DNA from: Pseudoalteromonas shioyasakiensis
GTDB taxonomy: Bacteria > Pseudomonadota > Gammaproteobacteria > Enterobacterales > Alteromonadaceae
DNA length: 64,000 nucleotides
Assembly: GCF_019134595.1 (NCBI RefSeq)
Contig: NZ_CP077770.1
Coordinates: forward strand, 164,001-228,000
Direction of reading: 5' to 3'
This document shows, piece after piece, positions 8,647 to 16,944 of this stretch. The notes under the pieces are model-generated. The model saw only the letters and a program-made list of their open reading frames with translations. It was not told where the DNA came from and made no database searches. Position 1 is the stretch's first letter; the number at the start of each line of letters is the position of its first letter. Both the position numbers and the translations under genes were made by a program.

Positions 8647-9436
8647 TTTTTTAGAACCGTGTATTCGGTTAGCTGAGCAAGCAGGCGATGCCATTATGGC
8701 CATTTATCAGCAGGATGATATTGGTGCTGAGCAAAAGTCAGATCATACTCCGGTCACCAAGGCTGACTTAGCATCGAACGATGTATTAATGGCTGGTTTG
8801 AAAGTCATAGCCCCTGATATTCCAATTATGTCAGAAGAAACACCCATCCCTGCGCTGGCAGACAGAAAAGATTGGCAGCGTTATTGGTTGCTTGATCCTA
8901 TGGATGGTACTGGGGAGTTTATTCTCGAAAGCGGTGATTTTGCAGTAAATATCGCGTTAGTTGAAAATAACCGCCCAGTGCTAGGTGTTATTCATTGGCC
9001 AGCGAAACAAGTGACTTATTTTGCAAGCTATCAAAATGGTGCGTTTAAACGTGAAAATGGCCAAGATCAGCAAATTTCGGTAGCAACACCCGATAATTTA
9101 ACCTTAGCAGTAAGCCGCAGACAAAAAATTGAAGCGGTCAGCCAGTATTTAAATACTCAGTTTGCGACGGTGGCATTAGGCTCATGCTCATTAAAGGCTT
9201 GTATCATCGCAGAGGGTAAAGCTGATTGTTTTTTACGTATCGGGCCAACGGGTGAGTGGGATACTGGGGCGTCACAAGTGATTGTAGAAGAAGCTGGTGG
9301 CTGTATTACCGATGCCGAATTCAACCCGTTAACTTACAATCAACGAGAAAGCACAGAAAACCCTGACTTTATTGTGATGGGTCACCCTGATTGGGAGTGG
9401 CAAAAAATGATTAGTCCTCATCAGCGAGCTTTTTAG
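8639..9436 (+). CDS. cysQ: 3'(2'),5'-bisphosphate nucleotidase CysQ
   Basis: 265 aa inositol-monophosphatase-fold enzyme. Metal motifs are visible: SEETP (first Glu), DPMDGTGEF (the DPxDGT motif) and EWDTGA (the WDxAA-type motif with one change). It degrades 3'-phosphoadenosine 5'-phosphate to AMP, clearing a toxic by-product of sulfate assimilation. The ATG overlaps the end of nudE. Ends about 50 bases before the promoter of the tRNA-fMet array. Confidence 0.9.
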   Translation: MNDFLEPCIRLAEQAGDAIMAIYQQDDIGAEQKSDHTPVTKADLASNDVLMAGLKVIAPDIPIMSEETPIPALADRKDWQRYWLLDPMDGTGEFILESGDFAVNIALVENNRPVLGVIHWPAKQVTYFASYQNGAFKRENGQDQQISVATPDNLTLAVSRRQKIEAVSQYLNTQFATVALGSCSLKACIIAEGKADCFLRIGPTGEWDTGASQVIVEEAGGCITDAEFNPLTYNQRESTENPDFIVMGHPDWEWQKMISPHQRAF

Positions 9437-9488
9437 CTTTGTTTTGTGTGCTTTTTGTTCGTTTGAGTTAAATTTGTCACTATAACCC

Positions 9489-9516
9489 TTGATTTCTAAT
9501 CTTATTGCTATATGAT
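9489..9516 (+). promoter_or_regulatory. Sigma70-type promoter of the tRNA-fMet array
   Basis: TTGATT at 9489-9494 and TATGAT at 9511-9516 are 16 bases apart. A GC-rich discriminator follows (AGCGCTCTC), typical of stringently controlled stable-RNA promoters. The first tRNA-like sequence begins about 58 bases downstream. Confidence 0.6.
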
Positions 9517-9574
9517 AGCGCTCTCTCTGGAACAGGGCAGCAATAACATGCTTATGTTACTCAGAGATTACAGG

Positions 9575-9662
9575 CGCGGGATGGAGCAGAATGATAAATC
9601 ATTCGTCGGACTCGCTAATACCTGAAGTCGAAAGTCGTCGGTTTAAATCCGGCTTCTGGGAC
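9575..9662 (+). pseudogene. Decayed tRNA-fMet copy
   Basis: Starts with the same 15 bases as the intact fMet genes (CGCGGGATGGAGCAG). It keeps a T-arm (GTCGG, TTTAAAT, CCGGC) but has an expanded, rearranged D and anticodon region and a 3' end that no longer pairs with the acceptor 5' strand. No CCA is encoded. The 20 bases preceding and entering this copy are identical to those of the next intact gene, so it arose by tandem duplication. Confidence 0.6.
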
Positions 9663-9676
9663 TCTAAACATACAGG

Positions 9677-9753
<77 letters not shown>

Positions 9754-9816
9754 ATTCTCTGAATTGGAAGCCAAGTTGTCATGTAAAGCAACTTTAAATA
9801 AATCTACAATTTCAGG

Positions 9817-9893
<77 letters not shown>

Positions 9894-9928
9894 ATTTTTA
9901 TAAAGATTGGTGTAATGTTGGAACTATA

Positions 9929-9971
9929 AAGGTCGTCGGTTCACTCTTCACCTTCACAGCTCCCGCAACCA
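9929..9971 (+). pseudogene. Chimeric 3' remnant of tRNA-fMet
   Basis: Matches the variable loop and start of the T-arm (AAGGTCGTCGGTTCA), then about 15 foreign bases, then the acceptor end GCTCCCGCAACCA. The 5' half is absent. It is followed by the same CCAATTC-tct-GAATTGG hairpin as copy 1 (9970-9986), so the unit was duplicated with its spacer before erosion. Confidence 0.6.
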
Positions 9972-10034
9972 ATTCTCTGAATTGGCTGACTTCTTAAATT
10001 AAGTAAGAAGTAAAATAAACTTAATAATTTCAGG

Positions 10035-10111
<77 letters not shown>

Positions 10112-10130
10112 ACTGAAATTACATAATAGG

Positions 10131-10151
10131 CACGCGAAAGCGTGTTTTTTT
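10131..10151 (+). terminator. Rho-independent terminator of the tRNA-fMet array
   Basis: CACGC-GAAA-GCGTG stem with a stable GAAA tetraloop, followed by seven T. A second copy of the whole 3' flank, hairpin included, recurs at 10221-10254 after another tRNA remnant, but with a weaker T-run. Confidence 0.8.
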
Positions 10152-10170
10152 ATGCCTGAAATATAGGTTC

Positions 10171-10221
10171 AGAGCCCGAAGGTCGTCGGTTCGCCCTCAA
10201 AATTCACAGCTCCCACAACCA
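10171..10221 (+). pseudogene. Second chimeric 3' remnant of tRNA-fMet
   Basis: GAGCCCGAAGGTCGTCGGTTC (anticodon stem 3' strand to T-arm) joins foreign bases ending TTCACA, then GCTCCCACAACCA. The TTCACAGCTCCC junction is shared with the remnant at 9929-9971, so the two derive from one rearranged ancestor. It is followed by a copy of the copy-3 flank at 10222-10254. Confidence 0.55.
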
Positions 10222-10254
10222 ACTGAAATTACATAATAGGCACGCGAAAGCGTG

Positions 10255-10476
10255 TATTTTATGTCTGAAAAAGCTGAAAGTTTTAAGTTGTCAGATCACA
10301 ATCAGTTTGAAGCCGAATCGTGTTGTCTGTAGACCTTTGCTAAGGCCTACTTTAGCGCCGAAAAACAATTCACGGCTAAAGCCGTTCTCACGTTTTGATG
10401 TAGGCGTGAAATTTATTTCGCGCGTTATCTTTTGAATATTGCGCGATATAAAATCGCCTACAATGCTCGCTCACGG
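10255..10476. other. Intergenic stretch with hairpin repeats, no gene seen
   Basis: No start/stop pair with a ribosome binding site is visible between the tRNA remnants and the kinase stop. It holds a small ACGGCT-aaa-GCCGT hairpin near 10372-10385 and a longer inverted repeat at 10400-10461, GTAGGCG... and ...CGCCTAC, of dispersed intergenic-repeat type. Terminator activity for the kinase gene is possible but there is no clear T-run. Confidence 0.5.
10400..10461. repeat. Imperfect inverted repeat (REP-like)
   Basis: GTAGGCG at 10400 pairs with CGCCTAC ending at 10461, and the inner part (ATTTCGCGC with GCGCGATAT) continues the stem. The loop is about 16 AT-rich bases. Such elements are often dispersed in gammaproteobacterial intergenic DNA; no second copy was found in this window. 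Confidence 0.5.
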
Positions 10477-12633
10477 CTAAACTAACTCACTTCTAACATG
10501 CTTTAAGTAGGCTTGTAGACTTTCTTGCCATAGGACTAAAGCTTCGGTTAATGACTCTTTTAAAGGTTTATTGTCGAGCAGTTTACGTTCAATTTTTTTC
10601 AGTTCTAAACCGTAACGGTTAAAGCCTAGCTGCAAAGCGGTGCTGGCTTGGCGATGCAGCAGCTTGATGCACTGTTCTTTATCGTCTTCGGCTAGTTGTT
10701 GGCAACGGATTAGTTTGTTTCTAGCTGACAGTACAAACTCGTTATAAATTGATGATACTTCATCTTCACTGAATGAACTGACAAGTGTGGCAGCGGCTGT
10801 TTCATCATAGAGTGTATCTCGCAGCTCAACAGCAATGCTTGCAGCTTGATTACTTTGTGAATCACTGAGTGCTTGGCGTAGTTTTTGTTGTTTAATTGGT
10901 TTGCCAACAATGTCTTTGATACCAAGTGCTAAGTATTCTTTTATTTCATCAGGGCTAAGGCTCGCGGTAAACGCTAACACCGGAGTTCGCTGGTTTAAAT
11001 GGTCGATATTCTTTAGCTTTTTCAGTACTTCTTGGCCTGTTAAATCAGGCAAGTTCATATCGAGTAATACCACATCAAAGTGATGTTTCTGCATTAGTTC
11101 AATGGCACTCGTACCATCTTTTGCAAGCTTAATTTTATGCTCATCATCAGCCATAAATTCAATGGCAATTTTTTGGTTTAAGTCGAGATCTTCAACTAAT
11201 AAAACATCAAGGCCAGTGACATAATCTTTTGATTGGTGACGCTGTTCAACAAGGCTAAGCTCACCAATTGCAAGCGGAATATCAAAGCTGAAAGTACTGC
11301 CTTTATTAAGCTCACTCTCAATATTGAGCTTGCTGCCTAACTTTTCGAGCAAACGGCTGGTGATTGCTAAGCCAAGGCCTGTACCACCTTTTTCTTTACC
11401 TGCGCTGCTTTGAACATAAGGTTCTGTTAGGTATGCTATTTCTTCATCTTCAATACCAGGCCCTGAATCTATGACGCTGATACGAACAAGGTGATCTAAT
11501 TGCCCTTCATTTAGCAATTTTACTTGGATTTTTACGCCACCATGGTCGGTAAATTTAATCGCATTACCTACTAAGTTAATAATAACCTGTCTGAGTTTTT
11601 GTTGGTCGCAGTAATAGCATGCTTGATCGGGCAAGTTGTATATAAGTTCAAACTTTAAGTGTTTTTGTTCTGCTAAAGGACTGAGCAAAAGGCACAGGTT
11701 ATTGAGCCAGGTTTTAAACTCGACGTCTTCTTCGTAGAGCGCTTCATCACGCTGATCTAAGCTTGCGTAGTCGAGTACTTTATCTACCAGTAAGTTTAGT
11801 GACTCAGCTGAGTTGATGATCGCTTCACAATAAGGTTTGTCACGTGGATCACTCGACTGGTTCATGATTAGCTGCGCACTACCTAAAATGCCATTTAATG
11901 GCGTACGTATTTCATGGCTAATAGTTGATAGGAATAAACCACGAATTTCTAAGTCTTTATGAGCTTTTTCAGCTAACTGATTGAGGTTTTGTTCGCGGCG
12001 TTCATTACATAATAGTGCCATACCAGTTGCATAAAACATCGGTGCAATAACACCATTGATGAATAAAGTGATACTAAACCAATTTGCAGAGAGTAGATTA
12101 GCAGTTGTGATATCACCCATCATTAAGGTGCGACCTGTAAATACTGCCAGAATAATGCTGAGAATTAAAATATAGACAATACTGCCATTAGGGTAACTTT
12201 TACGGCCATTTCGTATAAATAATGCCAGTAAAAACAATGCTTCGACGATATGTTGAAGATCAGATACTAAAATTCGACTACGAAGCTCGTCGCTGTCGGT
12301 AGCAAGGTAAATCATGCTGATTGCTAAAGCTATGGTGATCGCAACAAAGGTTTTAAAGCCAACGCATTTGGCATTTAAAAACTGGCAAATCGCGAGTACA
12401 TGAATAATGGATGCACTAAACAGGAGGGTATTTGCAATGGCAACACTGGCAATATTATTGATATGACCATGCAGTGCAAAACTCATTACCGATGCAAACA
12501 TTACTAGAGGGTAGAAAATATAGAGTAAGGTGCCCGGAGTTTTATTATTGGTTCGCCATGTAAGGTAGTTAAGAAGAGTCATCACTGCCATCATGGCAGC
12601 ACTGGCGTAATATAAAGTGGCTGAGTCGAGCAT
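10477..12633 (-). CDS. Hybrid sensor histidine kinase with receiver and Hpt-like domain
   Basis: 718 aa from ATG at 12633 (preceded by GGAAA); a TTG 21 bases upstream is less likely. Order: about seven membrane helices (residues 1-205), short coiled segment, HisKA with phosphorylated His in SHEIRTPLNG, HATPase with the N box (NLVGNAIKFT) and G boxes (DSGPGIED, GGTGLGL), a receiver with VVLLDMNLPD (phospho-Asp), then a helical C-terminal domain with LLHRQAS resembling an Hpt domain. A complete phosphorelay in one membrane protein. It is transcribed with, but separated by a terminator from, the LuxR regulator upstream, which may be its output. The signal is unknown. Confidence 0.85.
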   Translation of the reverse strand: MLDSATLYYASAAMMAVMTLLNYLTWRTNNKTPGTLLYIFYPLVMFASVMSFALHGHINNIASVAIANTLLFSASIIHVLAICQFLNAKCVGFKTFVAITIALAISMIYLATDSDELRSRILVSDLQHIVEALFLLALFIRNGRKSYPNGSIVYILILSIILAVFTGRTLMMGDITTANLLSANWFSITLFINGVIAPMFYATGMALLCNERREQNLNQLAEKAHKDLEIRGLFLSTISHEIRTPLNGILGSAQLIMNQSSDPRDKPYCEAIINSAESLNLLVDKVLDYASLDQRDEALYEEDVEFKTWLNNLCLLLSPLAEQKHLKFELIYNLPDQACYYCDQQKLRQVIINLVGNAIKFTDHGGVKIQVKLLNEGQLDHLVRISVIDSGPGIEDEEIAYLTEPYVQSSAGKEKGGTGLGLAITSRLLEKLGSKLNIESELNKGSTFSFDIPLAIGELSLVEQRHQSKDYVTGLDVLLVEDLDLNQKIAIEFMADDEHKIKLAKDGTSAIELMQKHHFDVVLLDMNLPDLTGQEVLKKLKNIDHLNQRTPVLAFTASLSPDEIKEYLALGIKDIVGKPIKQQKLRQALSDSQSNQAASIAVELRDTLYDETAAATLVSSFSEDEVSSIYNEFVLSARNKLIRCQQLAEDDKEQCIKLLHRQASTALQLGFNRYGLELKKIERKLLDNKPLKESLTEALVLWQESLQAYLKHVRSELV

Positions 12634-12700
12634 TGTATTTCCGGTTTTTTGCAATCAGTTTGAGCATAAAGTCAATTACAGTGTTTAGCAACCAGAAACA

Positions 12701-12726
12701 AAAACAGACGCGGCTGCGTCTGTTTT
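12701..12726 (-). terminator. Terminator between LuxR regulator and kinase
   Basis: AAAACAGACGC-ggct-GCGTCTGTTTT, an 11-bp perfect stem with A and T runs on both sides, so it can act in either direction. It lies 20 bases after the regulator stop. Confidence 0.8.
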
Positions 12727-12745
12727 AACTAGTAGGATGTTTAGT

Positions 12746-13402
12746 TTAGCGAATTTCGTCTGGAATATTTTGCTGTGCCCAAGACAATAGCTCAATACGG
12801 TTACGACATTTAGTTTTTCTAAATGCACTATATAAGTGAGTTTTAACTGTATGTGGGCTGATGCTTAAATCTTCAGCAATTTCTTTATTTTTCGAACCTT
12901 TACTCATTAATGAAATAATCGCTTTTTCACGTTTAGTAAGTTTAACTGGTTCGATGTCACCATCTGTCAATTTGTGGAGTGCGTCTTTATTGAACTGCAA
13001 CATACGATTTAATGCATTACACATGATATCGCGGCGGTACCATAGTTGATCTTCAAGTAATAAACGAATGCCTTTCATTAACACATCAGCATTATCTGTT
13101 GTGTAAAATACACCACGAATACCACTTAATAGAGCACGGTTAGCAAGCTCAGGGTTTTCATCTAGGTTAAACAGTACAATGTCGCACTTCATTCGTAGAT
13201 TAACTAACTGTTCTTTTAATTTGCCCCATGGATCTGTGCTTGACGTTTCAATAAATAACAAGCGTGTTCCTTCTGGTACTTCAGAGATATCAGTACCAGA
13301 TGTCACTGCCAGTCCTTGTGTTTTTAACAATGGCTCTAATACGTTAATGCCAATAGTGTTAATTGGCTCTGGATCTAATAATAAAAAGGCTGAACTACTC
13401 AT
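12746..13402 (-). CDS. LuxR-family regulator with degenerate receiver (CsgD/VpsT-like)
   Basis: 218 aa. The N-terminal 135 residues look like a receiver fold, but the phospho-acceptor Asp is not in a normal context (VLFNLDENPE), as in CsgD and VpsT, which respond to ligand or level rather than phosphorylation. The C-terminal LuxR HTH is clear: LTKREKAIISLMSKGSKNKE and SISPHTVKTHLYSAF. CsgD/VpsT-type regulators control matrix and biofilm genes. It lies upstream of a hybrid kinase in the same orientation. A dyad at 13528-13563 upstream may be an operator. Confidence 0.8.
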   Translation of the reverse strand: MSSSAFLLLDPEPINTIGINVLEPLLKTQGLAVTSGTDISEVPEGTRLLFIETSSTDPWGKLKEQLVNLRMKCDIVLFNLDENPELANRALLSGIRGVFYTTDNADVLMKGIRLLLEDQLWYRRDIMCNALNRMLQFNKDALHKLTDGDIEPVKLTKREKAIISLMSKGSKNKEIAEDLSISPHTVKTHLYSAFRKTKCRNRIELLSWAQQNIPDEIR

Positions 13403-13527
13403 ATATATACACTCTTGAATAAAGTTGACAGTTAAATCCTATCACGCAATCCACCCCTTTCGTATTAGAAATTTCTGAGAGTTGTGCAGGAAAAGTACAG
13501 TTCGTGTCTATTTTGTGTCAAAAATTA

Positions 13528-13563
13528 CAGTTAGTTAACTAATCGCAATATGTTAACTAACTG
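13528..13563. promoter_or_regulatory. Perfect 12-bp dyad upstream of the LuxR regulator
   Basis: CAGTTAGTTAAC at 13528-13539 and its exact reverse complement at 13552-13563, separated by 12 bases. No T-run, so it does not look like a terminator. It lies 126-161 bases upstream of the regulator start and is a candidate binding site for a dimeric regulator. Confidence 0.4.
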
Positions 13564-13632
13564 ATATATATTCATTATAGTCAAAAATGATATGTTTGTG
13601 CTACTTTTTACACTTGTTTACATATCAAAGTA

Positions 13633-14004
13633 TTAGATTTTTTGTTTTTTCGTATCTTGGTATGGAGGCCAGCCCATTTCTTTCCCTGCCAGCATATGTA
13701 GGTGTATATGGTACACAGTTTGCCCGCCATGGTCATTACAGTTCATTACGACGCGAAAACCGTCTTCACTAAAGCCAAATTGTTTGGCAAGTTTGGCAGC
13801 AACCACATATAAATGACCGACTAAAGATGAATTTTCTTCTGTAACATCATTAATCGTCGCTATTGGTGTTTTTGGGATGATCAACACATGAAAAGGGGCT
13901 TGTGGGTTAATATCTTTAAAAGCTAAAGATAGTTCGTCTTCATAAACAATATCAGCTGGGATCTCTCGGTTAATAATCTTTGTAAAAATAGTCTCTTGGC
14001 TCAT
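13633..14004 (-). CDS. hinT: HIT-family purine nucleoside phosphoramidase
   Basis: 123 aa from ATG at 14004, preceded by AGAGAG; the longer frame to 14052 adds 16 residues without family similarity. Start MSQETIFTKIINREIPADIVYED and the histidine triad GGQTVYHIHLHMLAG (HxHxH) identify HinT. It hydrolyses adenosine phosphoramidates and aminoacyl-AMP-type compounds in the cytoplasm. It is divergent from the DUF2057 gene. Confidence 0.9.
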   Translation of the reverse strand: MSQETIFTKIINREIPADIVYEDELSLAFKDINPQAPFHVLIIPKTPIATINDVTEENSSLVGHLYVVAAKLAKQFGFSEDGFRVVMNCNDHGGQTVYHIHLHMLAGKEMGWPPYQDTKKQKI

Positions 14005-14109
14005 ACTTAGCTCTCTTATAAATGTGGTTAAATGACCGCCCACTAATGACAAACTTTATTTGCAGTGTCAAACTGAAACTGCCACAAGTTGAACAACCAA
14101 GGAGTGAAC

Positions 14110-14739
14110 ATGCGTAAGTTAGTATTACTGAGTAGTGCGTTAATGCTATTAAATAGTTTCAGCAGTGTAGCTGAGACCATTCACTTTCCCGAAGAGTTTG
14201 TACCCTTACAAGTTGGAGAGCGCCTAATTGAACAGTCGTTTTTCAGTCGTGTTGACGATGTTGAGCTTGCTCCTGGTACATACCAAGTGAAGATGAAATA
14301 TACCGATCTTTACGAGCAAGGTTATGATGACCATCAAGTTGTTGAGTCAGAGCCATTTTGGGTTGAGCTTACGGTAGAGAGTGGTAAAGACTATGACCTA
14401 GTGTTTAATCGTGCCAGTAATGCTGTTGCTGCAGAAGTGTTTGCTGAATCACCGCAAGTAAGCTTAAAAGCCAAGGGCAGTGAACTTGCTGTGCCGCTAT
14501 CGATAGTTAGCTACCGTGCAGCTAGCGCGCCTGCACAAGCTGTAGCCAGTGCCCCAGTTGCTGCTACAAGTACAAGCAACAAGCCTGCGACTGCAGTACC
14601 TGTCACATTGCCTGCAAAAGTACCAGGTGGACAAGCGGGTTTGAAAAATATGCCGAATGCGGCTGCGATGCTTGAGTTTTGGTGGCAACAAGCAAGCCCT
14701 GAAGAGCGCCGTGCGTTCTTACAAAAAGTAAGTAACTAA
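14110..14739 (+). CDS. DUF2057 (YccT-like) secreted protein
   Basis: 209 aa from ATG at 14110, which has AAGGAGTG eight bases upstream; the in-frame ATG at 14089 has no such site. A signal peptide is seen (MRKLVLLSSALMLLNSFSSVAE). The region PEEFVPLQVGERLIEQ and APGTYQVKMKYTDLYE match the DUF2057 family of periplasmic proteins of unknown role. An Ala/Thr-rich linker (about 145-180) joins a C-terminal helix ending WWQQASPEERRAF. Confidence 0.8.
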   Translation: MRKLVLLSSALMLLNSFSSVAETIHFPEEFVPLQVGERLIEQSFFSRVDDVELAPGTYQVKMKYTDLYEQGYDDHQVVESEPFWVELTVESGKDYDLVFNRASNAVAAEVFAESPQVSLKAKGSELAVPLSIVSYRAASAPAQAVASAPVAATSTSNKPATAVPVTLPAKVPGGQAGLKNMPNAAAMLEFWWQQASPEERRAFLQKVSN

Positions 14740-14741
14740 TA

Positions 14742-14903
14742 ATACCAATCCGCAATAATACTTAATCATTTTGAGGGATAAAACCTGTCGCTATCTACGT
14801 TAAAAATTTCTGATTTAGAACAACTAAATAACGAAATTTTTGCCTTGCTATCAACGAGGTTTTATTGCCTCAAAATAGATCACTTAATTAAGCGAATTGG
14901 TAT
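14742..14903. repeat. Hairpin MITE-like element
   Basis: 162 bases bounded by ATACCAAT and ATTGGTAT. The two halves are roughly 75 percent complementary along their length (TTTTGAGG with CCTCAAAA; AAAACCT with AGGTTTT; AAAAATTTC with GAAATTTTT). There is no coding capacity. It sits between converging genes, the usual place for such non-autonomous palindromic elements. Confidence 0.65.
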
Positions 14904-14912
14904 AAAATAATT

Positions 14913-14943
14913 AAAAAAGGCGCTGATTGCAGCGCCTTTTTTG
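14913..14943. terminator. Bidirectional terminator
   Basis: AAAAAAGGCGCTG-att-CAGCGCCTTTTTT stem with A and T runs on both sides, between the converging DUF2057 and aminopeptidase genes. Confidence 0.85.
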
Positions 14944-14954
14944 TGTTTGATTAC

Positions 14955-16799
14955 TTACTTTGCAAATAAGTCGTCAACAGTACCTTGTGCAAGTGGGTGG
15001 TAACCCGGACGTGCTTTTAAGTACACATCATGCGCCCAGTCTTTTTTACCGTTTTTAATAAGTGCTTTATAGAGTGGCACAATTAATTTACGACGACCGA
15101 TGCCTGATAGGTGTTCATCAAGCGCTGGATAAATTGGTTGATAACCATTACCTACCGCTAGCATAAACCATGCGAAAGCTCGCTCTGCATTAGTTGACTG
15201 TGTTAGGTTGAATTGGTTATCAAGCTCAGTCATTTTTTCAATGCTTAAATCGCGAGGTAAATTATTCAAAAAGTGTAGCCACTCGTGAACTGACCAATCT
15301 GTAGTAGGTAACTGGGCTGCACTGATCTCACCGTTTAACCATGTTTTGGTTACAGCATCAACTTTATCGAAGGCATCAGACGTTGGGTTAGGAGCATCGC
15401 TTGGTAAACCAGGCTCAAAGATCCACTCATTAACTTTATCCATGCTGACTACGCCTGGGTATTTGTCGATCAGGTTTGCTTTTAAGTAAGTAACAAATTG
15501 AGCGGTTGTTAGAGACTTAAACGCAAACTGGTCAAAGTAACCCTTTACGAATGGGTCGAACTTGTCACGGCCAAATTTGTTTTCTAAATAAATTAAGAAA
15601 AGTTGACCTTTAGTGTAAGGCACCGAGCTAAATGCATCATCAGGATCGCGGCCATTAAGTTTTAAGTTAAGACGCGTATCTGGTGCTGGCAGAGTTTTAA
15701 GTAATGCACGTAAGCCTGCTGCATCAAGCGCTTGCTCCATAACTGCACGGTCACGGCCAAACACTTCTTCCATAATGCGGTTTTCAACGTAAGACGTGAA
15801 ACCTTCGTTTAGCCATAAGTCTTCCCAAGTCGCATTAGTTACTAAGTTACCAGACCAAGAGTGAGCAAGCTCGTGAGCAATTAGGTTTACTAAGCTTTTA
15901 TCGCCAGCAACAACCGTTGGTGTAATGAATGATAAACGTGGGTTTTCCATGCCACCAAAAGGGAAGCTTGGCGGTAGCATTAATAAGTCATAACGACCCC
16001 ATGCGTATTCGCCATACATCGCGTTAGTTTTATCGATCATCGCTTGCGTGTCGTTAAACTCAGCAACTGATGCATCTAAAATTGTTGGCTCAGCAAAGAT
16101 ACCCGTTTGCTTAGACATAGCTTTAAATTCTAAATTACCAGCACCAATTGCGATTAAGTATGGCGAAATTGGTTGTGGCATATTAAATAGGTAATCGCCG
16201 TCTTTATAAAGTGCATCTTTGTTATCAGCACTCATCACCGCACGAATGTCTTTAGGAGTGTGAATACGTGCCGAATAGGTTACACGCATTGCTGGCGTAT
16301 CTTGTACTGGGATCCAACTACGAGCATGAATTGCTTGTGATTGGCTGTACATAAATGGGTGTGACTTACTGGCTGTTTGCTCTGGCGTTAACCACTGTAA
16401 ACCTGAAGCTTCTGGGCGGCTGTTGTAGTAAATACGTGCTTTAACCGCTTGGCTTTTAAATTTAATTGTTAATTTTGAGCCCTTCACGTCATCACGTGCA
16501 GCAAGGGTGAAGTCAGCTTTGTGCCAGCTGCCTTTTTGATCTTGATACATTACTTTGTCGATATCTAAATCGCGTGTATCAAGTACCAGTGTTTTGCTTG
16601 TTGCATTGTGCCAATCTAGCGTGTGCTCAACAAAACCTTCTAGTTGTTTGTCATCAAAATCAACATCTAAATCTAGTAGTAGGTGAGTGGTTGTTACGTC
16701 ATCTAAGTTTGCGTAAGTGTGCTGGCTGATTGCATCTGCAGTTGCTTGAGAGCAAGCACCGGCCATAGCAAGACTTAAAAGTAATGGTTTAAACTTCAT
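14955..16799 (-). CDS. Secreted M1 family aminopeptidase (LTA4 hydrolase-like)
   Basis: 614 aa. Signal peptide MKFKPLLLSLAMAGACSQATA, with Cys16 before the likely cleavage. Exopeptidase motif GGMEN at 282-286, zinc site HELAH at 309-313 with third ligand E332 (NEGF). The C-terminal helical domain (about 480-614) matches the leukotriene-A4-hydrolase-like subgroup. It removes N-terminal residues from peptides outside the cytoplasm. It is a single gene with a terminator after it. Confidence 0.9.
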   Translation of the reverse strand: MKFKPLLLSLAMAGACSQATADAISQHTYANLDDVTTTHLLLDLDVDFDDKQLEGFVEHTLDWHNATSKTLVLDTRDLDIDKVMYQDQKGSWHKADFTLAARDDVKGSKLTIKFKSQAVKARIYYNSRPEASGLQWLTPEQTASKSHPFMYSQSQAIHARSWIPVQDTPAMRVTYSARIHTPKDIRAVMSADNKDALYKDGDYLFNMPQPISPYLIAIGAGNLEFKAMSKQTGIFAEPTILDASVAEFNDTQAMIDKTNAMYGEYAWGRYDLLMLPPSFPFGGMENPRLSFITPTVVAGDKSLVNLIAHELAHSWSGNLVTNATWEDLWLNEGFTSYVENRIMEEVFGRDRAVMEQALDAAGLRALLKTLPAPDTRLNLKLNGRDPDDAFSSVPYTKGQLFLIYLENKFGRDKFDPFVKGYFDQFAFKSLTTAQFVTYLKANLIDKYPGVVSMDKVNEWIFEPGLPSDAPNPTSDAFDKVDAVTKTWLNGEISAAQLPTTDWSVHEWLHFLNNLPRDLSIEKMTELDNQFNLTQSTNAERAFAWFMLAVGNGYQPIYPALDEHLSGIGRRKLIVPLYKALIKNGKKDWAHDVYLKARPGYHPLAQGTVDDLFAK

Positions 16800-16944
16800 A
16801 ATAACCCTGGAACGGAAATGAAAAAGAGCCCGTTTTATAACATGATTAGTGCAGTGGGTTGAGTGATTTTTACAATCTAATGCGTATTTTGCGACGATAG
16901 GTTACACTAATGCGATTAGTTACCGGTAACCTTTGAGGCGTTTT

